Assembly (NCBI GenBank): GCA_019022495.1
Contig: JAFEKR010000041.1
Location: 310,001-374,000 of the forward strand
Length of the DNA stretch: 64,000 nucleotides
Origin: Epichloe hybrida
Taxonomy: Eukaryota > Ascomycota > Sordariomycetes > Hypocreales > Clavicipitaceae
Direction: 5' to 3'
The position numbers and the translations under genes were made by a program. Shown here piece after piece: positions 50,299 through 62,700 of this stretch. The notes below the pieces were generated by a model. That model ran no database searches. It was not told the DNA's origin and saw only the letters and a list, made by a program, of their open reading frames with translations. The stretch's first letter is position 1. Each line of letters opens with the position of its first letter.

Positions 50299-52930
50299 GC
50301 TAGTTAATACTATTTATATAGTATATTTAAATAATATCTTAATCTTCTCTAAGATAAAAAAGGAGTATACTAAATATATTAAGTAAGTCCTAGAGTATAT
50401 AAGGTTAGTAAAGTTATATATAAAACCCTCTAAGTGCTTTTTCTATAAGGAGTTAGTAAAATTCCTAGGGTTTATTCTCTTTATTAATAGGATATTAATA
50501 AATACTTACTAAGTTAATATAATTAGAGAATAGAAGAAGCCTATAAGTTTTAAGAATATATAGTTATTTCTTAAATTCTATAACTTCTATTAATAGTTTA
50601 TTTATAAATACTCTAGGATTATAGTACCTCTTTATATACTAATAAAGGGTAGTTAAAATAGTATCTAGATTAGGAGGTTTATATTTAGAGAAAAGAAGTA
50701 ATTAGTGTTTTACTAGCTAAAAGATACCTTTTAGCAAGTGCCTTTACTCTAATACTATAACCTAAGTTAAGTAGTATATATTAAGATAAATGCCTTAATT
50801 TTTGTAATAGTAGGAATCCTATCTTAGTAGGATAATAAGGGCTATTAGTACCTAGTAGCCTTTTAGTTAAGGAAGTTTATATATAATAAATATAACTATA
50901 GTATAGCTAATTAAGAGTTACTTACTATAGTAAAGTTATTTAAATACTAGTAATATTATATTAAAGGCATAGAAATACTTATAGAGGTCCTATTAGACTA
51001 TTATAACTTATAGACTTTTATAAGGTAGTAAAAGCTAAATAGAAGATAGGTATAATAGTATATATTCCTTTACCCTTTCTATTTTATAATTAAGTATAGA
51101 CTAAGGAAAAGTAACCTTATAAATATACTATTAAGAAAGTCTAATTATAAAAGTAAACCTATATTAAATAAGGCGCTCTTACTAGAGCTTTAAAGGAAAA
51201 TAGTAAATATCTATATAGTAAAAGAAGAAGTACTAATATATTAAAGAAGTTATAGTATAATACTAGTTTTAAAACTTACTAAGGTAAGAGTAGCCTAGGT
51301 AAAAGGCTAGTTAGCTACTATAGATTTAGTAACAGGTTAGCTAAATAAGGGTAATTTTAAGAAGAAGGTAGTATATATCTAAGATATTAGTATAGTATAA
51401 GTAATTTAGGGGGCTATTATATTACTAAATCCTTACTAATCTATAGTAAATAAACTATTAGTATAATTACTATAAAAGGCATAAGACTAAGATCTAGATT
51501 TATAAAAGTATAGAAGTAAGGTTAACTCCTAAGTAAAAGGGAGGGGAAAGGCTAGTCTATAGTTATATAGTATAAGGGGCCTCCTAATATATAAAGACTA
51601 GGTAGTTATTCCGTAGGAGCCTATCTTATAATAGGAGCTTCTATAGCTATATTATAATAATCTACTAGTAGGTTACTTTAGGACTAAATACACTCTTAAG
51701 CTACTAAAATATTACTATTAGTAGCTAGTAATAGGTAAAGCTATTTTAGACTATATATCTAGCTATAAAGTATATAAACGTATAGTAGCTAGGTAGCACT
51801 ACCTATATAAAAGCCTTAAATCACTACTAATACTAAAGTAACTATAGGTAAAGATCTTAATAGACTTTATTATAGGTCTACTACTAGTGTGGCTAGGTAA
51901 GCAAGAAACTTATATAATCCTAGTAATTATAAACTAATTTACTAAGTACTTTATCTTCCTTCTTATAAAGACTATAATTAATATAGCTAAATTAGTAAAG
52001 TTATTCTATAAGGAGATTAAGCTATAATTTAGAGCGCTAGAGGGTATTATATCTAATAGAAGGTTAGTATTTATAAGGTAATTCTAGTTAGAGGTATATT
52101 ACTAGTTATATATAAAGTAAAGGCTTTTAATAGTATTTTACCCCTAAACTAATAGGTAAATAAAGAGAATAAATTAGGTACTTAAATATTACTTATAATA
52201 CTTTATTAAAGAAAACTAATAACTATAGCTAAAGCTACTCCTAATAGCCTAATTTATATATAATAATACTATTAATAGGATAATAAGCTACTCCCCTAAC
52301 TATGCCCTTATAAGCTATTTACCTAAGTTTTACTTAGCTCTTAAGAGTAAGAGTAAGGAGGGGGAGGTCCTAGAAGCTTATATATATATCTAAAAGCTAT
52401 ATAAGATTAGGGAGAAACTAGTATATAACTAAGTAAGGGCTACTAAAGTATAGGTAAAGTACTATAACTAAAGATATTAGCTAATAACCTTAAAAAGAGA
52501 AGACTTAGTATTACTATTAGTAAAAAATATTAGGCTTAAGAATATAAAATAAAAGCTAAAACTAAGATTTATTAGGCTATTTTAGATACTTAATACTATA
52601 GGTAAATAAGTATACTAACTAGCGCTACCTAATAAGTATAGTTAACTATATAATATATTCTATATTAGCTTATTAGAGCTATAGAATTACTAGGAAAATA
52701 CCCTAGATAAGGATATACTAATACTTAATCTTAAAGATAATAATAATAAGTTTAAAGTTAAAGAAGTTAGGGATTATAGGAAGACACATAAAGGTAATAA
52801 ATACCTAGTAAAATAGAAAGGCTAGCTAAGGAAATATAACTAATAAGTAGTAGTAAAAGATATAGAAGGCGCTTAATATATAATTTAAGCTTTCTATTAA
52901 AGTAAAATAAGTAAGAAGCATAGTAAGATA
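50299..52930 (+). pseudogene. Gyp2b partial pol: RT, RNase H, integrase, chromodomain
   Basis: It begins in the RT just before the catalytic box, here VYLNNILIFS at 50321-50350 (both Asp of YLDD now Asn). RNase H is at about 50700-51120, the integrase zinc region at about 51650-51800, its core at about 51820-52200, and the chromodomain at about 52790-52890 (NKYLVKQKGQLRKYNQQVVVK-like). The sequence tracks Gyp2a codon by codon with extra transitions, so it is more heavily RIP-mutated. Confidence 0.88.
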
Positions 52931-54202
52931 TAAGTAATTTATAAGTAATAAGGAATAAGGTAATTATAAAAAAGGCCTAGCCTTATTAGCTACTATTACA
53001 CTTGATTTAAAAACCTTATTAGACTATTTACTAAATAATAAAAGAAAAGACACCTATAAGGAGAGAAGTCTTAAGGGAAACCCTTCTATAGTTACCCCCT
53101 TATATATTAAAATAACACTATTATAAAGAAAGTACTTAGCGCTCCCCTTATCTTCCTAAACCACTACCTCTATTACCTAGAAAAAGTAGTGCTTTACCAC
53201 CCCCTAGGGTATAAATCCTAGATTATAATATATAGCGTAGTTTAGCTAGGAAAAGTTAGTAAATAAGTAGTAAAAGGGAAGTAATATATATAATTCCTAG
53301 GGCTAAAGTAGGAAATATAGTAACTAAAAGTTACTAGTATAAAATAATATACTAATTATATATAGCTAAAGTAGCTTACTAAGAAAGTAAGTAAAGACCT
53401 AGAGAATAAATAGTAAGATATACCTAATAGACCTTAGTAGCCCTAGTTAAACTAAAGGAAATATAATAAGCTATATTAGTATAATTAAACCCTAAAATAA
53501 GGTTTAGATAATAAGTACTAAAATAGTAGTAAGTTACTTCTAAAAATATATAGTCTTTAAGGTTATTAGGAACCTAATTACTTAGGGTATTTATTAAAGT
53601 TTTTACCTAATTAAGGATAGTAAGAAAATCTAGCAAATCCCCTTATATAGTTAGTATTACCTAAAGAGATATAGGTAATTAGGGACTAAAAGAGTAAAGA
53701 ATATAATATACTTACTATCTTATAAGTATTACTATATTTAATACACTAGATATAATACTTTAAATATTTTCCTTTAATAATAGTAGTTAGTGCACTAGGG
53801 AATTAATAGTTAATCTAGGGAATATTAGGCTTAGCTAGAGGATTTTTCTTAAAGTCCACGTAACCTATATGTAAATAATATATATAAGAATATCCTTTTA
53901 AATAGATATTAGGGATAGCTATAATAATAACACTCTTAATACTTTCCTTATCTAATTTTATTCTAATAATAAGGTAAGTATAAAGGTAAATTTATAGTAA
54001 CTAATAATATAATAGTATTTAGGAAAAAGTTACTATATATAAGAAAGGGAAAAGTTAGTAATATAATAGGGAGTTATAAGTGAATTTATACTTAAACACT
54101 AATATTATTTATTATTATTTTAGTATAGCTATTACTTAGTAAATAGCTAGATAGTACTTACTAAAAGCTATTTAGAAGCCTAGCTAAAAGTAAGGGGGTA
54201 AT
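52931..54202 (+). other. Gyp2b 3' region after the chromodomain
   Basis: About 1.27 kb corresponds to the Gyp2a tail 22261-23539. It is more diverged from it than pol is, with only blocks of similarity. No domain is recognised. It ends in the purine run AAAGTAAGGGGGTAAT before the LTR. Confidence 0.55.
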
Positions 54203-54403
54203 TATAAGGCCTTACTTATAATACTAGCGTGCTAGCAACTACTAGGTAAGCGTACTATGCCCTAGGGCTAGGTTTACGTAATACTAGCAAGTCACTAGCT
54301 ATAAGCTAGTGACTCACACGCATAATACACTTAGACCTAGCAAGCTTTAGTCAATATACGAACGCCCCTATACCTCTTGCCTAGCTATCCCTTTGTTCTC
54401 ACA
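54203..54403 (+). repeat. Gyp2b 3' LTR
   Basis: This 201-bp LTR is related to the 191-bp Gyp2a LTR, with a rearranged segment near 54225-54260. As in Gyp2a, the terminal ~90 bp are nearly unmutated and end GTTCTCACA. Confidence 0.92.
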
Positions 54404-55903
54404 AAATAGCTCTTATAGAACTTAACTAGATAAAGTAAGGGTTAGGGGAAGTATTTACTTTATTCTTTATTTACTTTAAATAGAAATTATCCCTAGTAGG
54501 AGGGGCTTATTAGACTAAAGATATTAAGCTAGCTAAGCTTTAATATGCGCTTAATAAGTATATAAGAGAGATGTCTATTAGTAAGGGAATAAGCTAAATA
54601 GAATACTTTACTATAGTTACCTAGTACTATAGTATTATAGTAAATATTAAGTTATTTACCTTAGAGAAAAAGTATTAAAACTAATGCAAACACTAGCTAG
54701 GTTAACCTATACCCTAATAGATAGACTATAAAGGTAACATACCTATAATAGAAGTATACGCTATAACTACCTAGTAAGGAAAATAGAATAAGCTAGATAA
54801 GAAAGATAAAGGCCCTAAGGGAAACTTAAATTAACTATAGGCTAAATAGGTTACTAAGGCAGAGCTTACTAAACACCACTAGGAGGGATACTACTTATAT
54901 TATAAATCTAAGGATTATTATATCTAGGAATATACCTTCCTCCTACCTTATTAACCTAAGGTCTAAATTAACTCTTATAGGGTAAATATAGAAAGCGTAA
55001 ATAAGTAGATTATAGCTAACTCCTTAGAAAATAAGTAGCCCTTAAGTAAAGTCTTATATATAGGTAAGTAAGCTAGCTAATAGCTACTAATTTAGATAAG
55101 TATAGTAAGTTTATAGATATAGATAGAGATATAGATTAATATATAGACTAACTACCTTTCTTAATCCTAGTACTTTTTAATACATGTTTTTATATTAATA
55201 TCTAGATTAATTATAGTTATAATTACTATAGTACTATAAGTAAATTAGTAGTAAGATAGCTTAGCCTAGAGCTTATATAACTACTAAAACAAAGGTAAGT
55301 ATATACTATAGTAGAAATAAAGAGAAGAGAGAAATAATAAAAGGAGAAGTCCTCCTTTATAACCTATATAGTATAGATAGGAATTAATATTAATAGATAG
55401 GAATTATTAGTATACTTATATATTATACTAGGTCTTACCTAGGATATTATCTTTAGTATGCTATAGCTAGAGCACTATAATATTATAATTTATATAGTAA
55501 AATAGTAACTAGTAATTAGTATAGTAAAGGGCCTTTATATTTTAGAAGCTACTAAGTGTGAGGAGAAAGCCTTAATATAGGGGATTATTAGCTCCCTATA
55601 TATAGCTAAGGTATAACAAGTGTAAAAGATAAGGGATACTATAATAAGGTTTATAGCTATAAGCCTTAAAGAAATAATAATAGTGCTATAAATTATAGTG
55701 CCTAAAACAAAACTAGATAGCTTTAATATAGCTACGTTACTAAGGGAATTAGCTAACTTTACGGATCTTTTTAATAAGACTAAAGCTAATAGCTTACCCC
55801 TATATAGAGGTTCCTTTAATTATTATATACGCTTACATAGGAATCCAGATGGATCTAAACTAATACTCCTATAGGGCTTACTATATAATATACTAAGGGA
55901 TTA
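54404..55903 (+). pseudogene. Gyp3: gypsy-type gag-protease-RT start, truncated
   Basis: The plus strand, tolerating stops, shows a Gag knuckle GYYLYYKSKDYYI-stop-EYTF at 54887-54945 (parent C-X2-C-X4-H-X4-C). A protease-like segment follows around 55380-55500. Near the end, at about 55740-55900, is the conserved lead-in to gypsy reverse transcriptase: ELANFTDLFNKTKANSLPLYRG, with SFNYYIRLHRNPDGSK and ILLQGLLYNILRDY. This fits the family pattern -DLF--K-A--LP-HR--DH-I-L. The frame stops at 55903 where Cop3d inserted; the rest of pol would lie beyond the window. The left limit at 54404 is set by the Gyp2b LTR. It is unlike Gyp1 and Gyp2. Confidence 0.65.
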
Positions 55904-56204
55904 TGTTGGAACAAAGGTGATATTAATCGCGCGTCGCAGCCGCAATTACCTAGCAAAAGCTCAGGCCGCGCGCACGCCCTACACATAACCCATAACCTAG
56001 CGCGTTAATTAGCTAGGAAATATAGGGATATAAACACATAACCCCTTTTTCCCTTTATATATTATAACTTCTAGCTTTTAATCTCTCTTTTCCTATAACT
56101 TAATTAATTATATAAATAGATAACATAGCCTAGAATAAATAATTAATAATAATACTATTCTTTAAGCTTATAACTATAATATATTAAATTTAATACCCTA
56201 TAAA
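55904..56204 (+). repeat. Cop3d 5' LTR, interrupted seven bases before its end
   Basis: It runs from TGTTGGAACAAAGG to CCCTATAAA; the last seven bases (TCTAATA, from TCTAACA) are at 63013-63019. It is followed directly by the Cop3c 5' LTR, giving an apparent LTR tandem that is really a nested insertion. Confidence 0.93.
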
Positions 56205-56511
56205 TGTTGGAACAAAGGTGATATCAATCGCGCGTCGTAGCCGCAATTACCTAGCAGAAGCTCGGGCCGCGCGCGGACCCCACACGTAACCTATAACCTA
56301 GCATGTTAATTAGCTAGGAAATATAGGGACATAAACGCGTAACCCCTTTTCCCTTTATATATTATAACTTCTAGCTTTTTACCTCTCTTTTTATATAACT
56401 TAATTAATTATAATAATAGATAATATAGCCTAGAATAGATAATTAATAATAATACTATTCTTTAGGCCTATAACTATATTATATTAAATTCAATACCCTG
56501 TGAATCTAACA
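56205..56511 (+). repeat. Cop3c 5' LTR
   Basis: This 307-bp LTR runs from TGTTGGAACAAAGG to GTGAATCTAACA. The first 80 bp keep CpG-rich sequence including CCGCGCGCGG. CACTAATTAGTG (56510-56521) spans the inner boundary. Confidence 0.95.
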
Positions 56512-56990
56512 CTAATTAGTGGTTACCTTCATAGATAACCACGCAGTCTTTAAACACTATAGATTAGTAAGGTTAATTAGAAGAGGCAGCTTATCTAATA
56601 ATAACTTGCCCTATAAAATAGGAGGGCTATATTTAATAATAAGTTATACTAATAGAAAGGTATAATATAGCTCTTTTCTTACTTTAGTATTAATATCTAT
56701 ATCTATATAGACTCTAAAATAATAAAGAAAGGTTTAATACTAGTAGCTAAGCTATCCCCTTATCTTTCTTTATTATATATTCTATTATATATTTAAAGTT
56801 AACTGCCTTACCTTATAATCCTTTATATTTAAAACATATTATAGAATTATAGTTATACCCCTTATCTTCTTATATTATAAGATTTACCTCCCTTAATTAA
56901 TTATAATATTAGATACACCTAGACTATCTAGGACCTCTAGTTAATTTAGAGTTCCTAGCGAGACTAATAGCTATAATAATACTATAGAAG
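56512..56990 (+). other. Cop3c leader with primer-site hairpin
   Basis: The LTR is followed by CTAATTAGTGGTT, 12 nt and AACCAC, a possible 6-bp stem as in Cop1 and Cop2. The remaining leader has no recognised domain; Gag text may start within its last 100 bp. Confidence 0.6.
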
Positions 56991-59900
56991 GTGTTAAAAT
57001 AGGAGATAATAATAAATACCTTAATAAAAGGAAAACCCCTATTTACACTAACCTATACCCCTATATCTCTATAAGGCTTTAATAATATATTATAGAAGAA
57101 CTACTTTAATAAATAAGAAGTTTTAAATATAAAGAGATAATAATACCTAAGGAAATCAGTCTCTATATCCTTATAAAGACTAAATAATATAAGGAATAAG
57201 GGTTATTTAGAAGAATACTATTCTCTAAATTTAGTAATAACTTCTACAAATAGTTAAGGGATAAGTTTATAGAAGGGAGAGACCTTTTATAGAATAGACT
57301 TTAAGACTATTTTCTTTATAATAAAGTGTATATAACTATTAGAAGAGGCACTAAGATAGTAAATAACCTTAAAGAAGTAGTAAACTAAGAGAAATTTAGA
57401 TTTTAGACTCTTAAAGAAATTAAAGAGGCTAGGAAGAAGTATATAGGCTTCTAAAAGAACCTATAGAATAAAGAGTTTTTCTATAATCTACTAGATAATA
57501 GTAATATTAGAACTAGGTAACCTACCCTGTTACCTTTTTTATTAGTATAATTAGTATTAAAAGGATTAATAAGCTAGACTCCCCTAGGAAGACTAAGTTA
57601 ATCCCCTCTAGAAAGGCCTAGTTAATCTCCCCTAGGAAGGTTAATTAACCTAGAGTTAAGACTACCTAAGGATACTATTTATAAGTATCTATAGGTAACT
57701 CCCCTACCTATACCTTTACTAGAGGTAAGTTAGTAGTATTACCCTAGTAACACTACTAATAATACCCCTAAGCAGGAGAGTTACTAATAGAGGTAACCTA
57801 TGCTATCTAGGGCTAGTAGTGCCCTTATTATAATAGCTTAAAGAGCTATAATTCCTCCTTCCTAATATAAGGAAAAGGAGGATTAGAGGGAATAATAAGC
57901 CCTAAGGGTACTACTTATAAAGCTACTCTCTTACTTCCTAAAGACCTTACTACCCCTTTTATAGATATAAAGGGAAATACCTAGAGGACCCCTATAGACC
58001 TAGAGACCTTTACTAAAGTAAATTATTAACCTATCTAAGGTATACCCTAAAGAGTAACTCTATAGCGCTAATAACTATAATATCCTTAAATTAAAGCTTT
58101 AAATATTCTGTAGAAAGTGTGAGTTACTTAATATCTAGCCTAAATAAGCTAGTTATGCTTTTAAGGTTATGCTTAAAGGCAAAGCACTATAATACTATAT
58201 AGACTACCTCTCTAAACCTAGATAACTATAAGATCTCCCTACGCTTATTAGCTATATAAGAGAATAATTTAAAACTAAGGATATATAGTAAAGATATTTA
58301 CTAGAGTGGAATAACACTTCCCTATAAGAAATAGTAAATAATAACCTAAGTAAGTTAATAATTAAATACTTTAATAAACTTATAGAAAGACTAGCTATCT
58401 TATAATAAGCAGTGCCTAAAGTAGGCTAAACTAAATAGGCACTCTGGAATTAGCTTATTAGAGCCTATTATAGTATTCTAGAGTGTAAAGAAGTAATTAT
58501 AAATTTACTAGATAGACTATAAGAGTTCTGTAAATGGATTAGAATGACCCTTTATCTTATTAAAAAAGAGAAGAAAAACTATTAATAGTTCCTAACTAAA
58601 GCTATAACCCTAGAGTAATTCTAGACTAACCGAAGATATAATAGGAATAGAAAAGAGACTTAATACCCCTTAAAACCATAAGGAAGAGAAGGTACTCCCT
58701 GCATAAAGAAGTGCTATATATATAGTAAGGAAGGATACTAGTTATCTAAGCACCCTAAAGAGGACTATAAGAAGGCGTTTTAATGCTTTAGGAACCACTA
58801 CCTTATGGATCTAACTAATAACTTATATTATTTATTTCTTACTTAGTATAAGGGAGAACACAAGTCCTAACCCCCTATTAATAATAAAATCGCTTAGTAT
58901 ATAAAGAGTATTAGATTTAATAATAGCCCTAATAATATAGATAGGCTAGTACTTATGAGCTTCTTTACTTATAGAACCTAGATTAATAGTAAAAGAATAG
59001 TTTAATTCCTAATAAGGTAAGTAGCTTATTATAGTCTAAGTAAAAAAGACCCCTTTTAGCAGGAACTTATAAATAAAGCCCTAGCGATGTTTATATTAGA
59101 AGATTACTATTCCTATGCGACATTCTAAGGGATTATGCCTAATACAGGAGCCGTAAAATTCTCTATAGTAAGGCACCCTTAATTTCTTGCTTTGTAATAT
59201 TAGATGCCCACATTACAGCTTAATAAATTAATAGAGAAGAAGGTATTAGTTAGATTTAGCGCGGGAGACCTAGTTATTGCGCTTAGAGTGGCTAATATGC
59301 CTACCCCCTTTAGAAATATTCTCTTTTAGGTTATCCCTATAAACACTCTATTTCTCTTGTCCCTTAATAATATAAACTATCTAAAGATTAACTTTAATAT
59401 CTCTAAGAACACGCTATAATAAGGAAACATTAAAGTCCCTATTATATATAAATAGGGCTATGCCTAGATGCTTCTTATATAAAAAGAAGAAGCAGTTACT
59501 TAGAGCTACCTTATAGAAGGCAAGCTATAGTGATTACATTACTGCTTTAGGCATTTATTAATCTAATGTTTACATAAGGTTCTCTGTAGATTAGGGTATA
59601 ATATTAATATTAAAGCTATTAGGGAGCTAATAAGAATTTGCTACTAATACTAAATATATATAAATAGCCCTAATTACTTTAAGTTTACCCTTAAGGATAA
59701 GTATAGCTTTAATTATAAAGTAATAGTAAATATCTTTTACCTAGATAGTAACTACCCTACACTCCACGCTGTAGATATAGCTATAGCGTTTAACGTAGTG
59801 AAATTCCTTAATAATATCTTAGCAAAAATAACCTAGGAAGCCCTCTAAATGTGCTAGATTAATACTTACCTAGGCCCCCTAGACTTTATTATTATAGACA

Positions 59901-62240
59901 CTAGAACAAACTTCTATAGTAATGAATTTAGATAATTTGTAGCTTTAATGTTAATTTTAATTAAGGAAGTCCCTATTAAGGCATACTATAGTATAGGGAA
60001 GGTTAAAAGGTATTATAGGCTGCTCTAAAGAGCCTATAATATAATTAAATACAAATGCCCTATAATGCCAGAACCTATTGCCCTTTAAATAGTAATTAAG
60101 GCCCTAAATAATACCGTAGGCCCTAATAGCCTTATCCTAACCCTCCTTATCTTTAGAGCCTACCTACGCATAATAAATAAGTCCCTACTATTACCTAATA
60201 TTACATAGTATATAATTATAGTATAGAAGGCTACTAAAAAGATTAAGAGACTTTATACCATCCGGAAGGTTAATAAGGCCCTTACTAAACGTAATAGCCT
60301 AGATACCTTAAAGACCCTTAGCCTACCGCTTAGATTAAAGGTTAAGGTCTAGCAAGAAGGTAAGGGATAGGTAAGTCTATATAAGCTACTAGTAATTACT
60401 AGAGAAAGCTATATACTTAATATACCTAGAGGCCTAAAGACCTTTAGGTTAACATCTATTAAGCCCTACTATAATAATCCTAGTATAAAAAAGATAGCAA
60501 AGCCTAGTAAAGAGGAAGGAGAAAAAGGGTAAGAGGCCTATAATAAGAATATAGTGCTACTAATATTACTAAAGCAAGGACACGGAAGGCCATGGAAGAA
60601 CTCTCCTATAATACCTTAAGGTACTAATACCTTCCTATTAGCAAAAGAATATAGTAACCTAGCTCTTATAATTAAGCTACATAAGGAAGGAATTATTAAA
60701 ACCCCTAGTAAACCTTTTAAGCTATTAACAAAAGTGGAAATTAACGCTTTAATTAAGTAAGGTATATTTAAATTTATTATATTTAACAAGGAAGAATATA
60801 GTGGAATTTAAATCTTGAATTCCCGGATTATTAATAAGATTAAGGGCAAGATAATAGAACCCTACAAAAAATCATACCTTGTAATCTAAGGGTATAAGGA
60901 TAAAGGGAAATAGGCTATTCTTATATAGGCCCTAACGATTTAACGCGCAAGCTAATGTCTTATCCTTGTGATAGCCCTGTTAGTAAGATTAAGGAAATTC
61001 CTTATCTAGCTAAGAGATATCTATTAGGCTTATATATAGGCCTATATATTACTAGAGCGGCTAATCCTAGCGCGCTTACTAATTTAGATATAGTATCTCT
61101 ACCCGCCAGGTATAATCTTAAGGGTTATAAAACCCCTCTATAGGCTTGTAAAGGCAGGAACGCACTAGTGGGTTATGTATTATAAGTATTATAGAGAGAA
61201 CCTCTAGATAGAAACCTTTACGTATAATCCCTGCCTGCTTATGATTACAAAGGAAAGCCTTAACTTTACTTGCGTTAGAATATAAACTAATAATATAATT
61301 AGCCTCTTAGATAAGAAGTTCTCTAAGAAGGAAGAGACCTAGCTTACTATAGTAAGCTTTAACGTAAAGCCGAAGCAATTTCTAACTTAGGACTACCCTC
61401 TTATGTTTAATAGTGGTATTATCTTACTAGAGAATAATACTATTAAGATCTAGTAAAAAGGGCAAAGCAATAAGTTAGAGTTAGTTCTAATAACTAACTT
61501 AAAGCGCAAATACATTAAGCAGAGGGCCTAAGGCACTTATATTACCTTAATCTACTAACTAGAGGCTTGCTTTAACCTATCTATTACTATATAATACTAG
61601 GAGCTAACCCTAGAGGATATAAAAGCCCTTAATTATTACCTAAAGTAGTAGATAGATTACCTAGAGAGAGGTCTAATATTTATCCTAATTAACCTTAAGA
61701 AGGTAAAGCTCTTTGCCTTTATAGATAAATCCTTTGCTAATAACTAGGACTTATTCTTATAACTAGGATATATACTTATCCTAGTAAATAAAGACTATAC
61801 AAATAGTAAGTTTATAATTAAAGGTAATATTATACACTTTAGCTTAATAAAGAGTAAGAGAGTTATATAAAGTGTGCTTACCTTAGAAGTCTATAGCATA
61901 GTAGCTAGTGTTAATATAGCTTATATAATTATAACTACCCTAAACTTAGTTACTAACTAACTAAAGCTCCTAAAGATCCTAGTTATTACATATACAGATT
62001 TATACTCCTTATATAAGTGCCTTATTAAGCTTAGTATAATAAAGGAGAAACGCCTAATAATTAATATTATAGCCCTTTAATAGTTATATAAATACTAAGA
62101 ACTCTATGAGATCTAATAGATTAATAGAGAGGATAACCTAGCTAATATATTTATAAAGGTATTACCTAATAAGGCCCTTAAGAGCTTTATCTTAACTAAC
62201 TAGATAACTATCTAGATAGAGGGATAGGTTACTCACGCGT
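56990..62240 (+). pseudogene. Cop3c gag-pol remnant
   Basis: Gag fills about 57000-58900, with a triple proline-rich repeat at 57570-57650 (PLGRLSQS, PLERPSQS, PLGRLIN). Its knuckle KKCYIYSKEGY-stop-LSKHPKED is at 58706-58770; the fourth ligand His is kept. The protease is GIMPNTGAVKF at 59129-59160 (DTGA, Asp now Asn). Integrase covers about 59500-60200: the zinc-site Cys pair is changed to CYQYQIY, core VNIFYLD has lost its Asp, while IIIDTRTNFYSNEF keeps Asp and Glu. The RT starts near 60730 (INALIKQGIFKFI). Its box VRI-stop-TNNIISL at 61274-61305 was QTDD. RNase H covers about 61700-62235 (KLFAFIDKSFANN; NREDNLANIFIKVLPN). Two long open stretches survive but no whole domain is intact. Confidence 0.93.
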
Positions 62241-62700
62241 AACATATGTATAGTAAGAGGAAAAGGTAATCCTCTAGGAGGGTAGCTATAAGGATAAGAT
62301 AGTAATACACAGGGGATTTACGCTCCTGTAGTTAATATCCCTAGCAGCCACAACTACACTAGCCTACTAGGCTCTCCTAGTAGACTATAGAAATTAATAG
62401 TAGTGTGTAGGAGAATAAAGGTATTACTAAGGAGGAGGAAAATATTATATACGCGCTATAGTGTAGTATATGTGTTATTTTAAGGAAAAAAAGGGATTTA
62501 GAAGGACTTACTTATCCTTATATAGGCTTATAGGCTAAGTGAGATTGTTATTTCCCTTTTATTAGTAACTATACGCCTAGATAAGCTATAAGTTCTTTTC
62601 CTTACATCCCTTATTAATTATATTCTTAATCTATCTTTCCTTTTTATTTCTATGATTAATATTACGTATTAATAATCATGTTAAAAGAGAGAAGTTCTAG
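62241..62700 (+). other. Cop3c 3' untranslated region
   Basis: This noncoding stretch is collinear with 32296-32750 of Cop3b. The only signal seen is the purine run at its end. Confidence 0.6.

Larger units (their letters stand above)
50299..54403 (+). mobile_element. Gyp2b: 5'-truncated chromodomain gypsy element
   Basis: Homology to Gyp2a starts abruptly at 50299, which matches about 19606 in the middle of the RT, and runs to the end of the 3' LTR. The 5' LTR, gag, protease and N-terminal RT are missing. No TSD can be tested because the left end is truncated. The truncation point coincides with the unassigned stretch on the left. Confidence 0.9.

Noticed and set aside
55904..56511. Two adjacent LTRs read as a tandem duplication or solo-LTR array
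   Set aside because: The ATAAA duplicates and the detached LTR end at 63013-63019 show a nested insertion instead.
60955..61143. 62-codon open frame in Cop3c
   Set aside because: It lies in the RT interval but in a frame with no recognisable RT motif. The coding text around it follows another frame.
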